Source of the DNA: Sphingobium abikonense NBRC 16140
GTDB lineage: Bacteria; Pseudomonadota; Alphaproteobacteria; Sphingomonadales; Sphingomonadaceae
Direction of reading: 5' to 3'
DNA length: 64,000 nucleotides
Assembly: GCF_001598335.1 (NCBI RefSeq)
Contig: NZ_BCYT01000005.1
Coordinates: 124,001 to 188,000, forward strand
Under the pieces are notes generated by a model, which was given only the letters and a program-made list of their open reading frames with translations, did no database searches and was not told the DNA's origin. A program made the translations under genes and the position numbers. How positions within the stretch are numbered: position 1 is the stretch's first letter; every line of letters begins with the position of its first letter. Positions 1-8,822 of this stretch are shown here, piece by piece.

Positions 1-1972
1 CGTGACCATGAGCGGCCGTGAGGTGCAATTGGGCATCTGGGTGAAGGAAGCCGATCTTCCCCGCACCGCCCATGCCATGCAGGCGCTGAAAAACAGCATG
101 GCCTGGGATGAGCGGGTCTACGGGCGTGAATATGACCTCGACGTATTTAACATTGTTGCAGTCGCGGATTTCAACTTCGGTGCGATGGAGAATAAGGGGC
201 TTAACATCTTTAATTCGCGCTACATATTGGCCGATCCCGACACGGCGACCGACATTGATTATGACGGTGTCGAGGGGGTTGTGGCGCATGAATATTTCCA
301 CAATTGGTCGGGCAATCGCGTCACCTGCCGCGACTGGTTCCAGCTGTCATTGAAGGAAGGCTTCACCGTCTTTCGTGACCAGAATTTCTCAGCCGACATG
401 GGCAGCCACGCGGTCAAGCGGATCGAGGATGTGCGCATCCTGCGCGCAGGCCAGTTTCCCGAGGACTCCGGGCCGCTGGCGCATCCGGTCAGGCCCGAAT
501 CCTATATGGAAATCAGCAACTTCTATACTGCGACCATCTATAACAAGGGCGCCGAGCTGATCCGTATGATCGCTTTGATGCTCGGCCCGGAGCGGTTTCG
601 CGCCGGCTGCGACCTCTATTTTGATCGCCATGACGGACAGGCCGCGACCTGTGAGGACTTCGTTCGCGCGATGGAGGATGGCGGCGGCATCGACCTTGGC
701 CAGTTCCGTCTTTGGTACGAGCAGGCCGGCACGCCGCGCGTGCGGGCGCTGATGGCGCATGATCCAGCCAGCGGCACGGTCGATCTAACGCTAACGCAGA
801 ACGTGTCGCCGACGCCTGGCCAACCGGAAAAACAGCCGATGGCGATCCCCCTGCGTGTCGCCTTGTTCGATCGCGCGACCGGTTCGCATCATGGCGACGA
901 GCTCTTGATGCTGACGGTAGCGGAGCAGCGCTTCACCTTCCCGGACTTCGCTGCCGCGCCAGTGCTGTCAATCAATCGCGGTTTCTCCGCGCCGGTGATC
1001 GTCGACAGCGATCGCAGCCAGGCCGATCTCGCCTTCCTGTCGGCGCATGATGATGATCCCTTCGCCCGCTACGAAGCGATGCAGCAATTGATGGTCAATG
1101 TGCTGGTGGGACGGATCGGCGGGCAGCCTGCCGACGACGCAGCCGTGGTAGACGCCATCCGCCACACGCTGACGGACCCGATATTGGACCCTGCTTTCGT
1201 GGCGGAGGCCATCCGCTTGCCGAGTGAGGCCTATCTAGGCGACCAGATGCAAATCGTCGATCCCGATGCGATCCACGCGGCACGCGACGCGCTTCAGCAC
1301 CGCGTCGGTGCAGAGCTGGAACCGCTGTGGCGCGATATCCACGCCCGTCTGCGCGCGAACAACTTTTCTTTGTCTCCGGCGGCCAAGGGCGCCAGAAAGC
1401 TGCGCAATGCCGCGCTCCATTATCTGGTGGCGTCAGGCGCTTCCGATGGCCCGGCAATCGCTTTCGATCAGTTCAGCCAGGCCGATAACATGACCGAGCG
1501 GCAAGCTGCACTGGGCACGCTGGCCAATGGCGAAAGCGCCGAGCGAATAGCGGCGCTGGATATTTTCTATAACCGCTATCGCGCCGATCCCCTCACGCTC
1601 GACAAATGGTTCCAGACCCAGGCCTTTGCCTTCCATCCCGATACCGTCAACCTGATCGAGGAATTGGGCCGGCACAAGGACTTCACCCTCACAAATCCCA
1701 ATCGGGTCCGCGCGCTTTATGGCGCTTTTTCCGGCAATCAATGGGCATTTCATCACCGGTCCGGCAAAGGCTATCGCCTCGTCGCCGACTGCATCCTCGC
1801 GCTCGATCCCATCAACCCGCAGACCGCTGCGCGGCTGGTGCCGCCGCTCGGCCGCTGGAAGCGTTTCGGGCCCGACCGCGCAGGCCTTATGCAGGCGGAA
1901 CTGCGTCGCATCCTCGACCAGTCGGGCCTGTCAAAGGATGTGCTGGAACAGGTGCGAAAAAGCCTGGATTAA
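1..1972 (+). CDS. pepN: Aminopeptidase N (M1 family), 5' end outside window
   Basis: Cytoplasmic zinc aminopeptidase that removes N-terminal residues from peptides. About 656 residues are visible; the frame is open at the left edge, so the N-terminal domain (roughly 200 residues by comparison with the ~870-residue E. coli enzyme) is missing. The exopeptidase motif GAMEN is at visible residues 60-64. The zinc site HEYFH is at 96-100, with the third ligand Glu at 119, the family HExxH-x18-E spacing. The remainder is the beta-sandwich and helical C-terminal region of the PepN subfamily. It converges on the Mla lipoprotein gene. A second, secreted M1 enzyme lies near 19-22 kb. Confidence 0.96.
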   Translation, partial: VTMSGREVQLGIWVKEADLPRTAHAMQALKNSMAWDERVYGREYDLDVFNIVAVADFNFGAMENKGLNIFNSRYILADPDTATDIDYDGVEGVVAHEYFHNWSGNRVTCRDWFQLSLKEGFTVFRDQNFSADMGSHAVKRIEDVRILRAGQFPEDSGPLAHPVRPESYMEISNFYTATIYNKGAELIRMIALMLGPERFRAGCDLYFDRHDGQAATCEDFVRAMEDGGGIDLGQFRLWYEQAGTPRVRALMAHDPASGTVDLTLTQNVSPTPGQPEKQPMAIPLRVALFDRATGSHHGDELLMLTVAEQRFTFPDFAAAPVLSINRGFSAPVIVDSDRSQADLAFLSAHDDDPFARYEAMQQLMVNVLVGRIGGQPADDAAVVDAIRHTLTDPILDPAFVAEAIRLPSEAYLGDQMQIVDPDAIHAARDALQHRVGAELEPLWRDIHARLRANNFSLSPAAKGARKLRNAALHYLVASGASDGPAIAFDQFSQADNMTERQAALGTLANGESAERIAALDIFYNRYRADPLTLDKWFQTQAFAFHPDTVNLIEELGRHKDFTLTNPNRVRALYGAFSGNQWAFHHRSGKGYRLVADCILALDPINPQTAARLVPPLGRWKRFGPDRAGLMQAELRRILDQSGLSKDVLEQVRKSLD

Positions 1973-1973
1973 G

Positions 1974-2007
1974 GGGCGACGGCGGCACAATACACGCCGC
2001 CTGTCGC
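1974..2007. terminator. Hairpin between convergent genes
   Basis: An 11-bp GC-rich stem (GCGACGGCGGC pairing with GCCGCCTGTCGC, one bulge) and a 9-base loop fill the gap between pepN and the convergent lipoprotein gene. There is no T run on either side, so this is a possible transcript-end structure rather than a clear intrinsic terminator. Confidence 0.35.
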
Positions 2008-2643
2008 TCAGTCCTTCATGGCCGCGACCCAGGCGGCAACGTCGGTCGCTACCTGATTGGCTGCGGCGTTCAGCGGCGCGCCGACATTGGCGGCGTCTAT
2101 CTTGCCGCCCACCGGGGTGCTGGCGGTAAACCGCTGCCGCGCCAGCGCCACGCCACTGGGCGTCATGAGCATCGCATCATAGGTGACGACCGCGCTCTGT
2201 TGCGCTTCGTCGATGCCGAAATCGATCAGCTCTCCGGTCAGCCGCTGGCCGCCATCGCCGGAAAATTGCCCGGAATCCAGCACCACCCGATTGGTCGTTG
2301 CGGAAATGGTTTCGGCCAGCAGGCGACGGAACAAATGCCGGGGCGTGTCTGCCCATTGCACCTTGGTGACATAGGCCACCGACGTCGGGCTGGTACGCAC
2401 GGGTACGCGCACCGTATCGATGGTCTTGGGCGCGTCCGGCTCGGTCACGATCAGCGTCCGGCCATTTCCAGCGACGCGCGGCGTCCCCGCCGGCACTTTA
2501 TGCGCGGCATCCAGTGACAGCAGCCGTTCCGGTGGCTTCCCGCCAAAGGACACGCAGCCTGACAGCAGGAACGCCGCGGCCAGCGCCGCCGTGACGCCAT
2601 GGGGTTTCGCGTGGAACATGCGCCTCATCCTTATTTTCCTCAT
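2008..2643 (-). CDS. ABC-type transport auxiliary lipoprotein (PqiC-like), Mla operon
   Basis: Predicted lipoprotein of 211 residues. The N-terminus has arginines, a hydrophobic stretch and a lipobox ending LLSGC, followed by a domain resembling the ABC_trans_aux family. Such proteins accompany MCE-type lipid transporters and are thought to link the MCE protein to the outer membrane. It is the last gene of a four-gene minus-strand operon, and its ATG overlaps the MCE gene stop as ATGA. An internal Met at residue 9, closer to the hydrophobic core, is an alternative start. Function is inferred from family and operon position. Confidence 0.85.
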   Translation of the reverse strand: MRKIRMRRMFHAKPHGVTAALAAAFLLSGCVSFGGKPPERLLSLDAAHKVPAGTPRVAGNGRTLIVTEPDAPKTIDTVRVPVRTSPTSVAYVTKVQWADTPRHLFRRLLAETISATTNRVVLDSGQFSGDGGQRLTGELIDFGIDEAQQSAVVTYDAMLMTPSGVALARQRFTASTPVGGKIDAANVGAPLNAAANQVATDVAAWVAAMKD

Positions 2644-3602
2644 GGCTTATAATCCGGCAATTTGGGCGACCCGACGATCGACCCGGCGCCTTGCTGGTCC
2701 AGCTTTTCCGCGACGCCGCGGAACGCCCGCGACATTTCGCGCAGGTCACGCACCAGCTGGTTGACCTCCGGCATGGTCTGGGTGCTGAAACTCTTGACGC
2801 CCGGCTGCGCCGCGCTGATCGTCTTGTCCAGCGTATCGATGCTGCGATTGGCCGACTGCACCGTCTTGCGCAGGTCCGCCATCAGCGGCTTGCCTTGGTC
2901 GTTCAGCAACGAATCGGTGGTGGCGGCGAGCTTGCCGATCTGTTCGACGGCGACGCCGGTGCGCTGAACCGCGATGCGGGCCTCTGCCAGGGTTGCGGCG
3001 ATTTCGGGGCTGCGATCGGCCAACGATCCCGAAATACGCTCTACATTAGCCAATATGCCCGCGATCGACTGCTGATTCTTGTCGTCCAGCAATTCGGTCA
3101 GGCGCTCGGTCAGCGTCGACAGGCGCTCCAGCAATTGCGGCGCATTGTTGAGCAATTCGCCCAATGCGCCCGGCTTTGTCGGGATGACCGGCACGCCATC
3201 GGGGCAGGCCGCCGGAGCATTTTGCGTCGGGCACTGGATCGGCGGCGCGCCCTTCACCGCGCCGTCCAGCACGACCTCGCTGACGCCGGTAAAGCCCACG
3301 CCCTGGATGGTGGCGGTCGTGCCTTGCAGGATGGGGGTGCCGTCGCGCACGGAAATGCGCACCTTCACGAAGCTGGGATCGCGCTTCCACAACTCGATCT
3401 TTTCGACCTGACCGGACGGCACGCCGGCATAGTTGACGCCCGATCCCTTCGCCAGGCCACTGACCGACTGTTTGAAGAAGATGTCATATTCCTTGTTGTC
3501 GCCCTGCGACAGGCGCGAAAACCAGAAGGCGGCAATCATGATTGCGGCCAGCAGCAGCAGCGTGACCGTGCCGACCAGCACATGGTTGGAGCGGGTTTCC
3601 AT
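2640..3602 (-). CDS. mlaD: MlaD family (MCE domain) lipid-binding protein
   Basis: 320 residues. A single N-terminal membrane helix (about residues 8-28) is followed by an MCE domain (about 38-115) and a long, largely helical C-terminal region rich in heptad-like repeats. MCE proteins form hexameric rings that carry phospholipids between the inner and outer membranes. It lies 3 bp downstream of the ATPase gene and overlaps the lipoprotein gene, so the four proteins probably form one transporter. The long helical tail resembles multi-component MCE systems more than the short E. coli MlaD. Confidence 0.9.
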   Translation of the reverse strand: METRSNHVLVGTVTLLLLAAIMIAAFWFSRLSQGDNKEYDIFFKQSVSGLAKGSGVNYAGVPSGQVEKIELWKRDPSFVKVRISVRDGTPILQGTTATIQGVGFTGVSEVVLDGAVKGAPPIQCPTQNAPAACPDGVPVIPTKPGALGELLNNAPQLLERLSTLTERLTELLDDKNQQSIAGILANVERISGSLADRSPEIAATLAEARIAVQRTGVAVEQIGKLAATTDSLLNDQGKPLMADLRKTVQSANRSIDTLDKTISAAQPGVKSFSTQTMPEVNQLVRDLREMSRAFRGVAEKLDQQGAGSIVGSPKLPDYKP

Positions 3603-3605
3603 ATC

Positions 3606-4478
3606 CTATCGCCTTCCCTCGGGCGACGTCGACGCCGCCTTGTTCTTCTCGCGTTCCACCGCCGCCGTGGCGGCCCGGCCTCTTGGACCGTTGAAATATT
3701 CCTGGATCCACGGGTGATCCAGCGCCAGCAACTCCTCGATCGTGCCGACAGCGATCACTTTCTTGTCCGCCAACACCGCCACCCGGTCGCAAATCGAATA
3801 AAGCGTGTCGAGATCATGGGTGATGAGGAACACGGTAAGCCCCAGCGTCTGTTGCAACTTGCGTGTCTGGTCATCGAAGGCCGCCGCGCCGATGGGGTCC
3901 AAACCGGCCGTGGGTTCGTCCAGAAACAACAGGTCCGGGTCCAGCGCCAATGCACGGGCGAGGCCTGCTCGCTTTCGCATGCCACCTGACAGCTCAGCCG
4001 GATATTTTGGCCCGGCCTCGGCGGGAAGCCCGGTCATGCGGATCTTGTAGGCGGCAATCTCGTCGCGCAGCTGCGGCCCGATATTGGGGTAATATTCCCG
4101 GATCGGCACCTCGACATTTTCCGCCACGGTGAGCGTCGAAAACAGCGCGCCGCCCTGAAACAGCACGCCCCAGCGCTTGCGGACGGCCAGCGCTTCGTCA
4201 TCCAGCCGGCCGACCATGGATTCGCCAAACACACACACATCGCCTGCATCGGGCATCTGCAGGCCGATGATCGACCGCATCAGCACGGATTTGCCCGTGC
4301 CGGACCCGCCCACGACGCCCAATATCTCGCCCTTGCGGACATCGAGGTCCAGTTTTTCGTGAACGACCTGATCCCCGAAACTGTTGCGCAGGCCGCGCAC
4401 GCGGATCGCGACCTCATCCTGCGCAATGGCGTCATCGACGCGCCGTTCCTCGGCCTGCTGCATCTCCTCCTCGCTCAT
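3606..4478 (-). CDS. mlaF: ABC transporter ATP-binding protein (MlaF family)
   Basis: ATPase of the Mla-type lipid transporter, 290 residues. Visible motifs are Walker A GGSGTGKS, the signature LSGGMRKRAG, Walker B LLFLDEPTAGLD and the switch region ITHDLDTL. The start at 4478 is chosen because its ATG overlaps the permease stop as TGATG; the frame stays open far upstream, but only as an out-of-frame reading of the permease gene. The last ~25 residues are charged and not part of the ABC fold. It follows the permease and precedes mlaD, as in other Mla operons. Confidence 0.93.
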   Translation of the reverse strand: MSEEEMQQAEERRVDDAIAQDEVAIRVRGLRNSFGDQVVHEKLDLDVRKGEILGVVGGSGTGKSVLMRSIIGLQMPDAGDVCVFGESMVGRLDDEALAVRKRWGVLFQGGALFSTLTVAENVEVPIREYYPNIGPQLRDEIAAYKIRMTGLPAEAGPKYPAELSGGMRKRAGLARALALDPDLLFLDEPTAGLDPIGAAAFDDQTRKLQQTLGLTVFLITHDLDTLYSICDRVAVLADKKVIAVGTIEELLALDHPWIQEYFNGPRGRAATAAVEREKNKAASTSPEGRR

Positions 4479-5587
4479 CAGTTCCACCCGATCCAGGTGA
4501 AGAAGACGGCGAAGAAGGCGTCGATCACGATGACGAGGAAAATGGCCTGAACCACGGCCGCGGTGGTGCGCAGCCCCACTTCCTCGGCATTCGCCTTGAC
4601 CTGCATGCCCTGATAACAACCCGACAGAGCGATGATGATGCCGAACACCGGCGCCTTGATCAGCCCGACCCACAGATCCGTGATAGGCACGACTTCCCGC
4701 AGTCGCTGGACGAAGGTGATGGGCGGAATGTCGAGCGCCACCGCGCACAGAAAACCGCCGCCAATCACCGCGACGATGGACGCATAAAACCCGAGCAGCG
4801 GCATCATGACCACCACGGCCAGCGTGCGTGGCATTACCAGTGCCTCCATCGGCGACACGCCGATGGTGCGCATCGCGTCGATTTCCTCGGTCAGCTTCAT
4901 CGTGCCGAGTTGCGCGGCGAAGGCCGAACCGGACCGGCCAGCGACCATGATCGCGGTCATCAACACGCCCAATTCGCGGAACGTCAGGCGGCCCACCAGG
5001 TTGATGGTCAACATCTCCATGCCGAACTGGCGTAGCTGCACGGACCCCTGCTGCGCGATCACGATGCCGATCAGGAAACTCATCAAGCCGATGATGCCAA
5101 GCGCCGACACGCCAACCACTTCGAACCGCTGGACGACGGCATTGACACGGAAGCGGCTGGGATGGCGGATCAGCCCCCAGGCCGCGACGAGGCTCGCGCC
5201 GAAAAATCCCAACAGACCTACAAGCGTCGTCCCGGCACTGATGACCGCGTCGCCGATCTGGCCGACGACGCGCGTAAAGGGCGATACCTTGTCGGGGCGT
5301 ACGGCCATCGGTTCGTCCAGCGCGCCGACAGCCTCGACCAATCGCTGCGCATCGCCATCCGCGCCGATGATCTTGGCGTCCAGACGCTTCGCCGCGCTGT
5401 GCACCGTCCACGCGCCGATCGTGTCGATATGGTCGACCTGTGACAGGTCGATGGCATCGACCGGCCCCTGCACGCCGTCCAGGCGCGCGGGCAGATCGTG
5501 AAGGCACGCTATGGCCAGGTTTCCCGAAAGCCGTATTACCGTGCCGCCATCGCGTTGCTCTTCTGTGAGTTCGGCGGCTTTGTTCAT
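4478..5587 (-). CDS. mlaE: MlaE family ABC transporter permease with N-terminal STAS domain
   Basis: Inner-membrane permease of 369 residues. The first ~110 residues resemble a STAS domain (DAIDLSQVDHIDTIGAW), here fused to the permease, whereas E. coli has a separate STAS protein, MlaB. The rest is the MlaE/YrbE domain with several membrane helices. It is the first gene of the operon. Its start is divergent from a HAD phosphatase gene, with a 98-bp gap that should hold both promoters. Confidence 0.92.
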   Translation of the reverse strand: MNKAAELTEEQRDGGTVIRLSGNLAIACLHDLPARLDGVQGPVDAIDLSQVDHIDTIGAWTVHSAAKRLDAKIIGADGDAQRLVEAVGALDEPMAVRPDKVSPFTRVVGQIGDAVISAGTTLVGLLGFFGASLVAAWGLIRHPSRFRVNAVVQRFEVVGVSALGIIGLMSFLIGIVIAQQGSVQLRQFGMEMLTINLVGRLTFRELGVLMTAIMVAGRSGSAFAAQLGTMKLTEEIDAMRTIGVSPMEALVMPRTLAVVVMMPLLGFYASIVAVIGGGFLCAVALDIPPITFVQRLREVVPITDLWVGLIKAPVFGIIIALSGCYQGMQVKANAEEVGLRTTAAVVQAIFLVIVIDAFFAVFFTWIGWN

Positions 5588-5685
5588 CAGGGGGATTTAG
5601 TGGTCCATTATCGGTTGCACGGCAAGCCGAAACGGCCCATCCGCAAGTCAGAACGAAGGGCTGGGGCAAAAGTTTCGGATACGGC

Positions 5686-6360
5686 ATGACGCATCATCTG
5701 GCGATCTACGACATGGACCGGACGGTCACGGTCACGGGCACCTATACCGGCTTCCTGATCCATGTCGCGCGCGCCATGGCGCCGTGGCGGCTGATCCTGC
5801 TGCCCTGCGTCCTGCTGCTGATGCTGGCCTATGTCGCGAAGCTCATCAGCCGCCAGCGGCTCAAGGAGCTGAACCAAGCGCTGATGGTCGGCCATAATGT
5901 CGAGCGCGCCCGGTTGATGCCGCATGTCGAAAGCTACGCTGACAAGGTGATCGCCACCAATGTGCGTCAGGGCGCGCTGGCGCAGATCGCGCAGGATCGG
6001 GCGGACGGCTACCGGCTGGTGCTCGCCACTGCCTCCTATCGCCTCTATGTCGAACCGATCGCGCGCCGGCTGGGGTTCGACGCGGTCATCGCCACCGATC
6101 ATCTGAGCCAGGATCTGCGCTATGTGCGCGCCAAGATCGCCGGCGAAAATTGCTATGACACCGGCAAGCTGCGCATGATCAAGGCGTGGATGGCGGCCCA
6201 GGCGATCGACCGGGACGACGCGCATATCCGCGCCTATTCCGACCATGTGTCGGACGCGCCGATGCTGGAATTTGCCGACCGGCCCTTTGCCGCCAACCCG
6301 CACCGCCGCCTTGCTTTGCTGGCGCAGGTGCGTGGCTGGCCGCGGGTCGACTGGGACTGA
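5686..6360 (+). CDS. HAD superfamily (subfamily IB) phosphatase
   Basis: 224 residues with the HAD motifs in order: motif I DMDRT near residue 9, motif II in LATASY, a Lys in the DTGKLRMIKA segment (motif III), and motif IV as DHVSDAPM. The cap region between motifs I and II carries a hydrophobic stretch (RLILLPCVLLLMLAYV) that could be a membrane helix. SerB-like and lipid-phosphate HAD-IB enzymes look like this, but the substrate cannot be told from sequence. It is transcribed alone and divergently from mlaE. Confidence 0.85.
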   Translation: MTHHLAIYDMDRTVTVTGTYTGFLIHVARAMAPWRLILLPCVLLLMLAYVAKLISRQRLKELNQALMVGHNVERARLMPHVESYADKVIATNVRQGALAQIAQDRADGYRLVLATASYRLYVEPIARRLGFDAVIATDHLSQDLRYVRAKIAGENCYDTGKLRMIKAWMAAQAIDRDDAHIRAYSDHVSDAPMLEFADRPFAANPHRRLALLAQVRGWPRVDWD

Positions 6361-6363
6361 TCG

Positions 6364-7290
6364 TCAGGCGACCCGGGCCGGCAACGGCGTACCGGCGAAA
6401 TGCGCGGCCAGATTGGCGCGCAGCGTTTCAAGCATCCGACCGACCGCTTCATGGGTTGCGCCGCCGGTATGCGGCGTCAGCACGATATTGGGCACATCCT
6501 TCCATCGCGCGGGATCGGTGGGTTCGGGATCGAACACGTCCAGCGCCGCGCCGCCCAGTCGTCCTGACGTCAAAGCGTCGATCAGCCCGCTTTCCTGCAC
6601 CAGCTGTCCGCGCGCGACATTGATCAGCAGTCCGTCCGGCCCGATCGCGTCCATGATCCGAGTGTCAATCATGCCGCGATTGCTCTCGTCCGCGCGGCAC
6701 GCGACGATCACGATATCGCTCTGCTCAGCCAAGGTCATGAGGCTGTCGAGGCGCGGCCAGCCCAGGCCCGGCTTGGCGCGTGGTCCCCACCAGCTGACCT
6801 CCATCTTCATCGCCTGCGCCCGCTCCGCAATGGCGATGCCGATCGCGCCCATGCCGATAATCCCCAGCCGCGCGCCGCCCAATGATCGCGTGCGCGTCTT
6901 GGCCTCCATCGTCCATTGACCCGCGCGCAGATGCCGATCGCCCCCGACGATCCAGCGGCGATGCGCGATCATCAGGCCGATGGCATGGTCGGCGACATCG
7001 TCGGCATTGGCGGCGCCCGCATGAGCCACCGCGATGCCGCCCGCCCGCGCCAGGTTCAGGTCCACGCCGTCATAGCCCACGGTGAAGCAGGCGATGAGGC
7101 GCAATTTCGGCATCGCATCGATCAGCGCCCGGTCGAGCGGGAACTCCCCGGCCCACACGATCGCATCAACACCTGCGAGCGAGGCCGGGTCAGGATGCTC
7201 CCACAGCGCGATCACGTCATAGTCGGCGCGCAAAACGGGCAGCAGCGGGGCGAGCAGGGGCTGCCCCACCAGCAACAAGGGTTTGGTCAT
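6364..7290 (-). CDS. D-isomer specific 2-hydroxyacid dehydrogenase
   Basis: NAD(P)-dependent oxidoreductase of 308 residues, probably acting on a 2-oxoacid such as glyoxylate or hydroxypyruvate. The Rossmann motif is LGIIGMGAIG. The catalytic triad of the family is visible as Arg in CRADE, Glu in FDPEPTDP and His in TPHTGG. The start at 7290 (MTKPLLLVGQP) is preferred over the longer open frame because the upstream part only overlaps the next gene out of frame. It lies 5 bp downstream of a trans-sulfuration-type PLP enzyme and is probably co-transcribed with it. Substrate uncertain. Confidence 0.88.
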   Translation of the reverse strand: MTKPLLLVGQPLLAPLLPVLRADYDVIALWEHPDPASLAGVDAIVWAGEFPLDRALIDAMPKLRLIACFTVGYDGVDLNLARAGGIAVAHAGAANADDVADHAIGLMIAHRRWIVGGDRHLRAGQWTMEAKTRTRSLGGARLGIIGMGAIGIAIAERAQAMKMEVSWWGPRAKPGLGWPRLDSLMTLAEQSDIVIVACRADESNRGMIDTRIMDAIGPDGLLINVARGQLVQESGLIDALTSGRLGGAALDVFDPEPTDPARWKDVPNIVLTPHTGGATHEAVGRMLETLRANLAAHFAGTPLPARVA

Positions 7291-7295
7291 GCCGG

Positions 7296-8636
7296 TCAGC
7301 CCACCTGCCGCAGCGCTTGGGCGAAATCGGCGATCAGGTCGTCGGCATCCTCGCAGCCGATCGAGATGCGCACCATATTGTCGCCGATCGCCAGCGCCTT
7401 CTTCCGCTCGGCCGGGACGGACAGATGGGTCATCGCCGCCGGATGGCTGGCCAGCGTTTCCGTCCCGCCCAGGCTCACCGCCAGCTTGGCGATCTTGAGC
7501 GCGTCGAGGAAGGCGAAGGCTTCGGCCTCTCCGCCTTTCAGATACAGCGAGAAGGTCGATCCCGCGCCGGTGCAATGACGCCGGTAGATATCCGCCTGTC
7601 GCTCGGTTTCGGGAAAGCCCAGATAGACGACCTTCTCCACCTGCGGCTGGTCGCGCAGCCACGCGCACACCTTGGCGGCATTCTCGCCCGCCCGGCTCAT
7701 CCGCAATTCCAGCGTTTCCAGGCTACGCAGCAGCATCCAGGCACTGTGCGGGTCCAATATGGTGCCGATGGTATTGCGCATCAGGCGGATGGTGTTGATC
7801 AGCGCATTGCTGCCCAGCACTCCGCCCGCGACCAGATCGCTATGCCCGCCGGCATATTTGGTGAGGCTGTAGATCACCAGGTCCGCGCCATGGGCGATTG
7901 GCTTGTGCCACAAGGGGCCAAGAAAGGTGTTGTCGATGGCGATCGGCGGCACATGGTCCGCCCCGGCGAAAATGGAGTCGCGCCGCGCAACTACCGCTTC
8001 CAGGTCGACCAGCACATTGGTCGGGTTGGCCGGACTTTCCAGATAAATCATCGCGACGCGGCCCATGTCCTTGGCCTTCTCGACCACCGCGCCAATCTCG
8101 TCGGCGGTCGCACCGGCGGGGAAGTCGACCCACTGCACGCCAAACTTGCCCAAAATCCGCCCGATCAGCGACTCAGTCGCGGCATAGAGCGGCGCTGAAT
8201 GGACAATCACGTCACCCGGCTGCACCAGCGCAAGCAATGTGGTGGCGATCGCCGACATGCCGCTGGAAAAGAGCAAAGCGTCCTCCGCTTCTTCCCACAC
8301 CGATAGCCGGTCCTCGCAAATTTCCTGATTGGGGCCGTTGAACCGCGAATAGACCAGCCCCTCCGCGCCTCCGGGCCGGATGCCGGTCACGCCCTCGAAA
8401 TGCCGCTTGCCCGCCGCCGCGCTTTCGAAGGCGAAAGTGGAGGTGAGGAAGATCGGCGGCTTCAACGAACCTTCCGACAAGGTCGGGTCATAGCCATGGC
8501 CCATCATCAACGTCGCGGGCTTGAGCATGCGGCCGTCGATTTCCAGGATCGACGCTTTGGGGCGACGGCGATTGCCGGAGGCTTCGACGCCGGTCAGGTC
8601 GGCTTCGGTGACGGGGGGCGGGGTCTTGCCGGTCAT
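7296..8636 (-). CDS. Cystathionine gamma-synthase family PLP-dependent enzyme
   Basis: Cys/Met metabolism PLP enzyme, 446 residues, longer than the usual ~390 because of a ~50-residue N-terminal extension. The PLP lysine lies in YSLTKYAGGHSDL and the phosphate-binding region in FSSGMSAIATT. The start at 8636 gives 8-nt spacing to an AGGAG motif; an in-frame ATG two codons upstream is possible. Family members make or cleave cystathionine, or act as methionine gamma-lyase; I cannot choose between these. A second enzyme of the family (metC) is at 24.6 kb. Divergent from the Lhr helicase across 186 bp. Confidence 0.87.
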   Translation of the reverse strand: MTGKTPPPVTEADLTGVEASGNRRRPKASILEIDGRMLKPATLMMGHGYDPTLSEGSLKPPIFLTSTFAFESAAAGKRHFEGVTGIRPGGAEGLVYSRFNGPNQEICEDRLSVWEEAEDALLFSSGMSAIATTLLALVQPGDVIVHSAPLYAATESLIGRILGKFGVQWVDFPAGATADEIGAVVEKAKDMGRVAMIYLESPANPTNVLVDLEAVVARRDSIFAGADHVPPIAIDNTFLGPLWHKPIAHGADLVIYSLTKYAGGHSDLVAGGVLGSNALINTIRLMRNTIGTILDPHSAWMLLRSLETLELRMSRAGENAAKVCAWLRDQPQVEKVVYLGFPETERQADIYRRHCTGAGSTFSLYLKGGEAEAFAFLDALKIAKLAVSLGGTETLASHPAAMTHLSVPAERKKALAIGDNMVRISIGCEDADDLIADFAQALRQVG

Positions 8637-8822
8637 GATCATGTCTCCTGCTGTCGCGGCGTCTCGGGCGCCGCTGATAATGGAGACGAGTGTAACGCAG
8701 GAGCCGGGGCGGGGGCCAGAGGGCAGAGACATAATATTTCGCTGCCAAGCATGTTAATTGCCAAGCCGGCCGGGTGGGACGAGAGGGTGACGCAGGGCCT
8801 GGACGCCCCTACATTCGCCTTG

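Noticed and set aside
4479..5687. Possible fusion of the Mla ATPase with an upstream domain
   Set aside because: The extra upstream codons are an out-of-frame reading of mlaE; the real ATPase start overlaps the mlaE stop as TGATG.
8643..8822. SAM-responsive riboswitch upstream of the trans-sulfuration enzyme
   Set aside because: I looked for SAM-II-like or SAM/SAH-like conserved cores on the minus strand and saw only a short GC hairpin.
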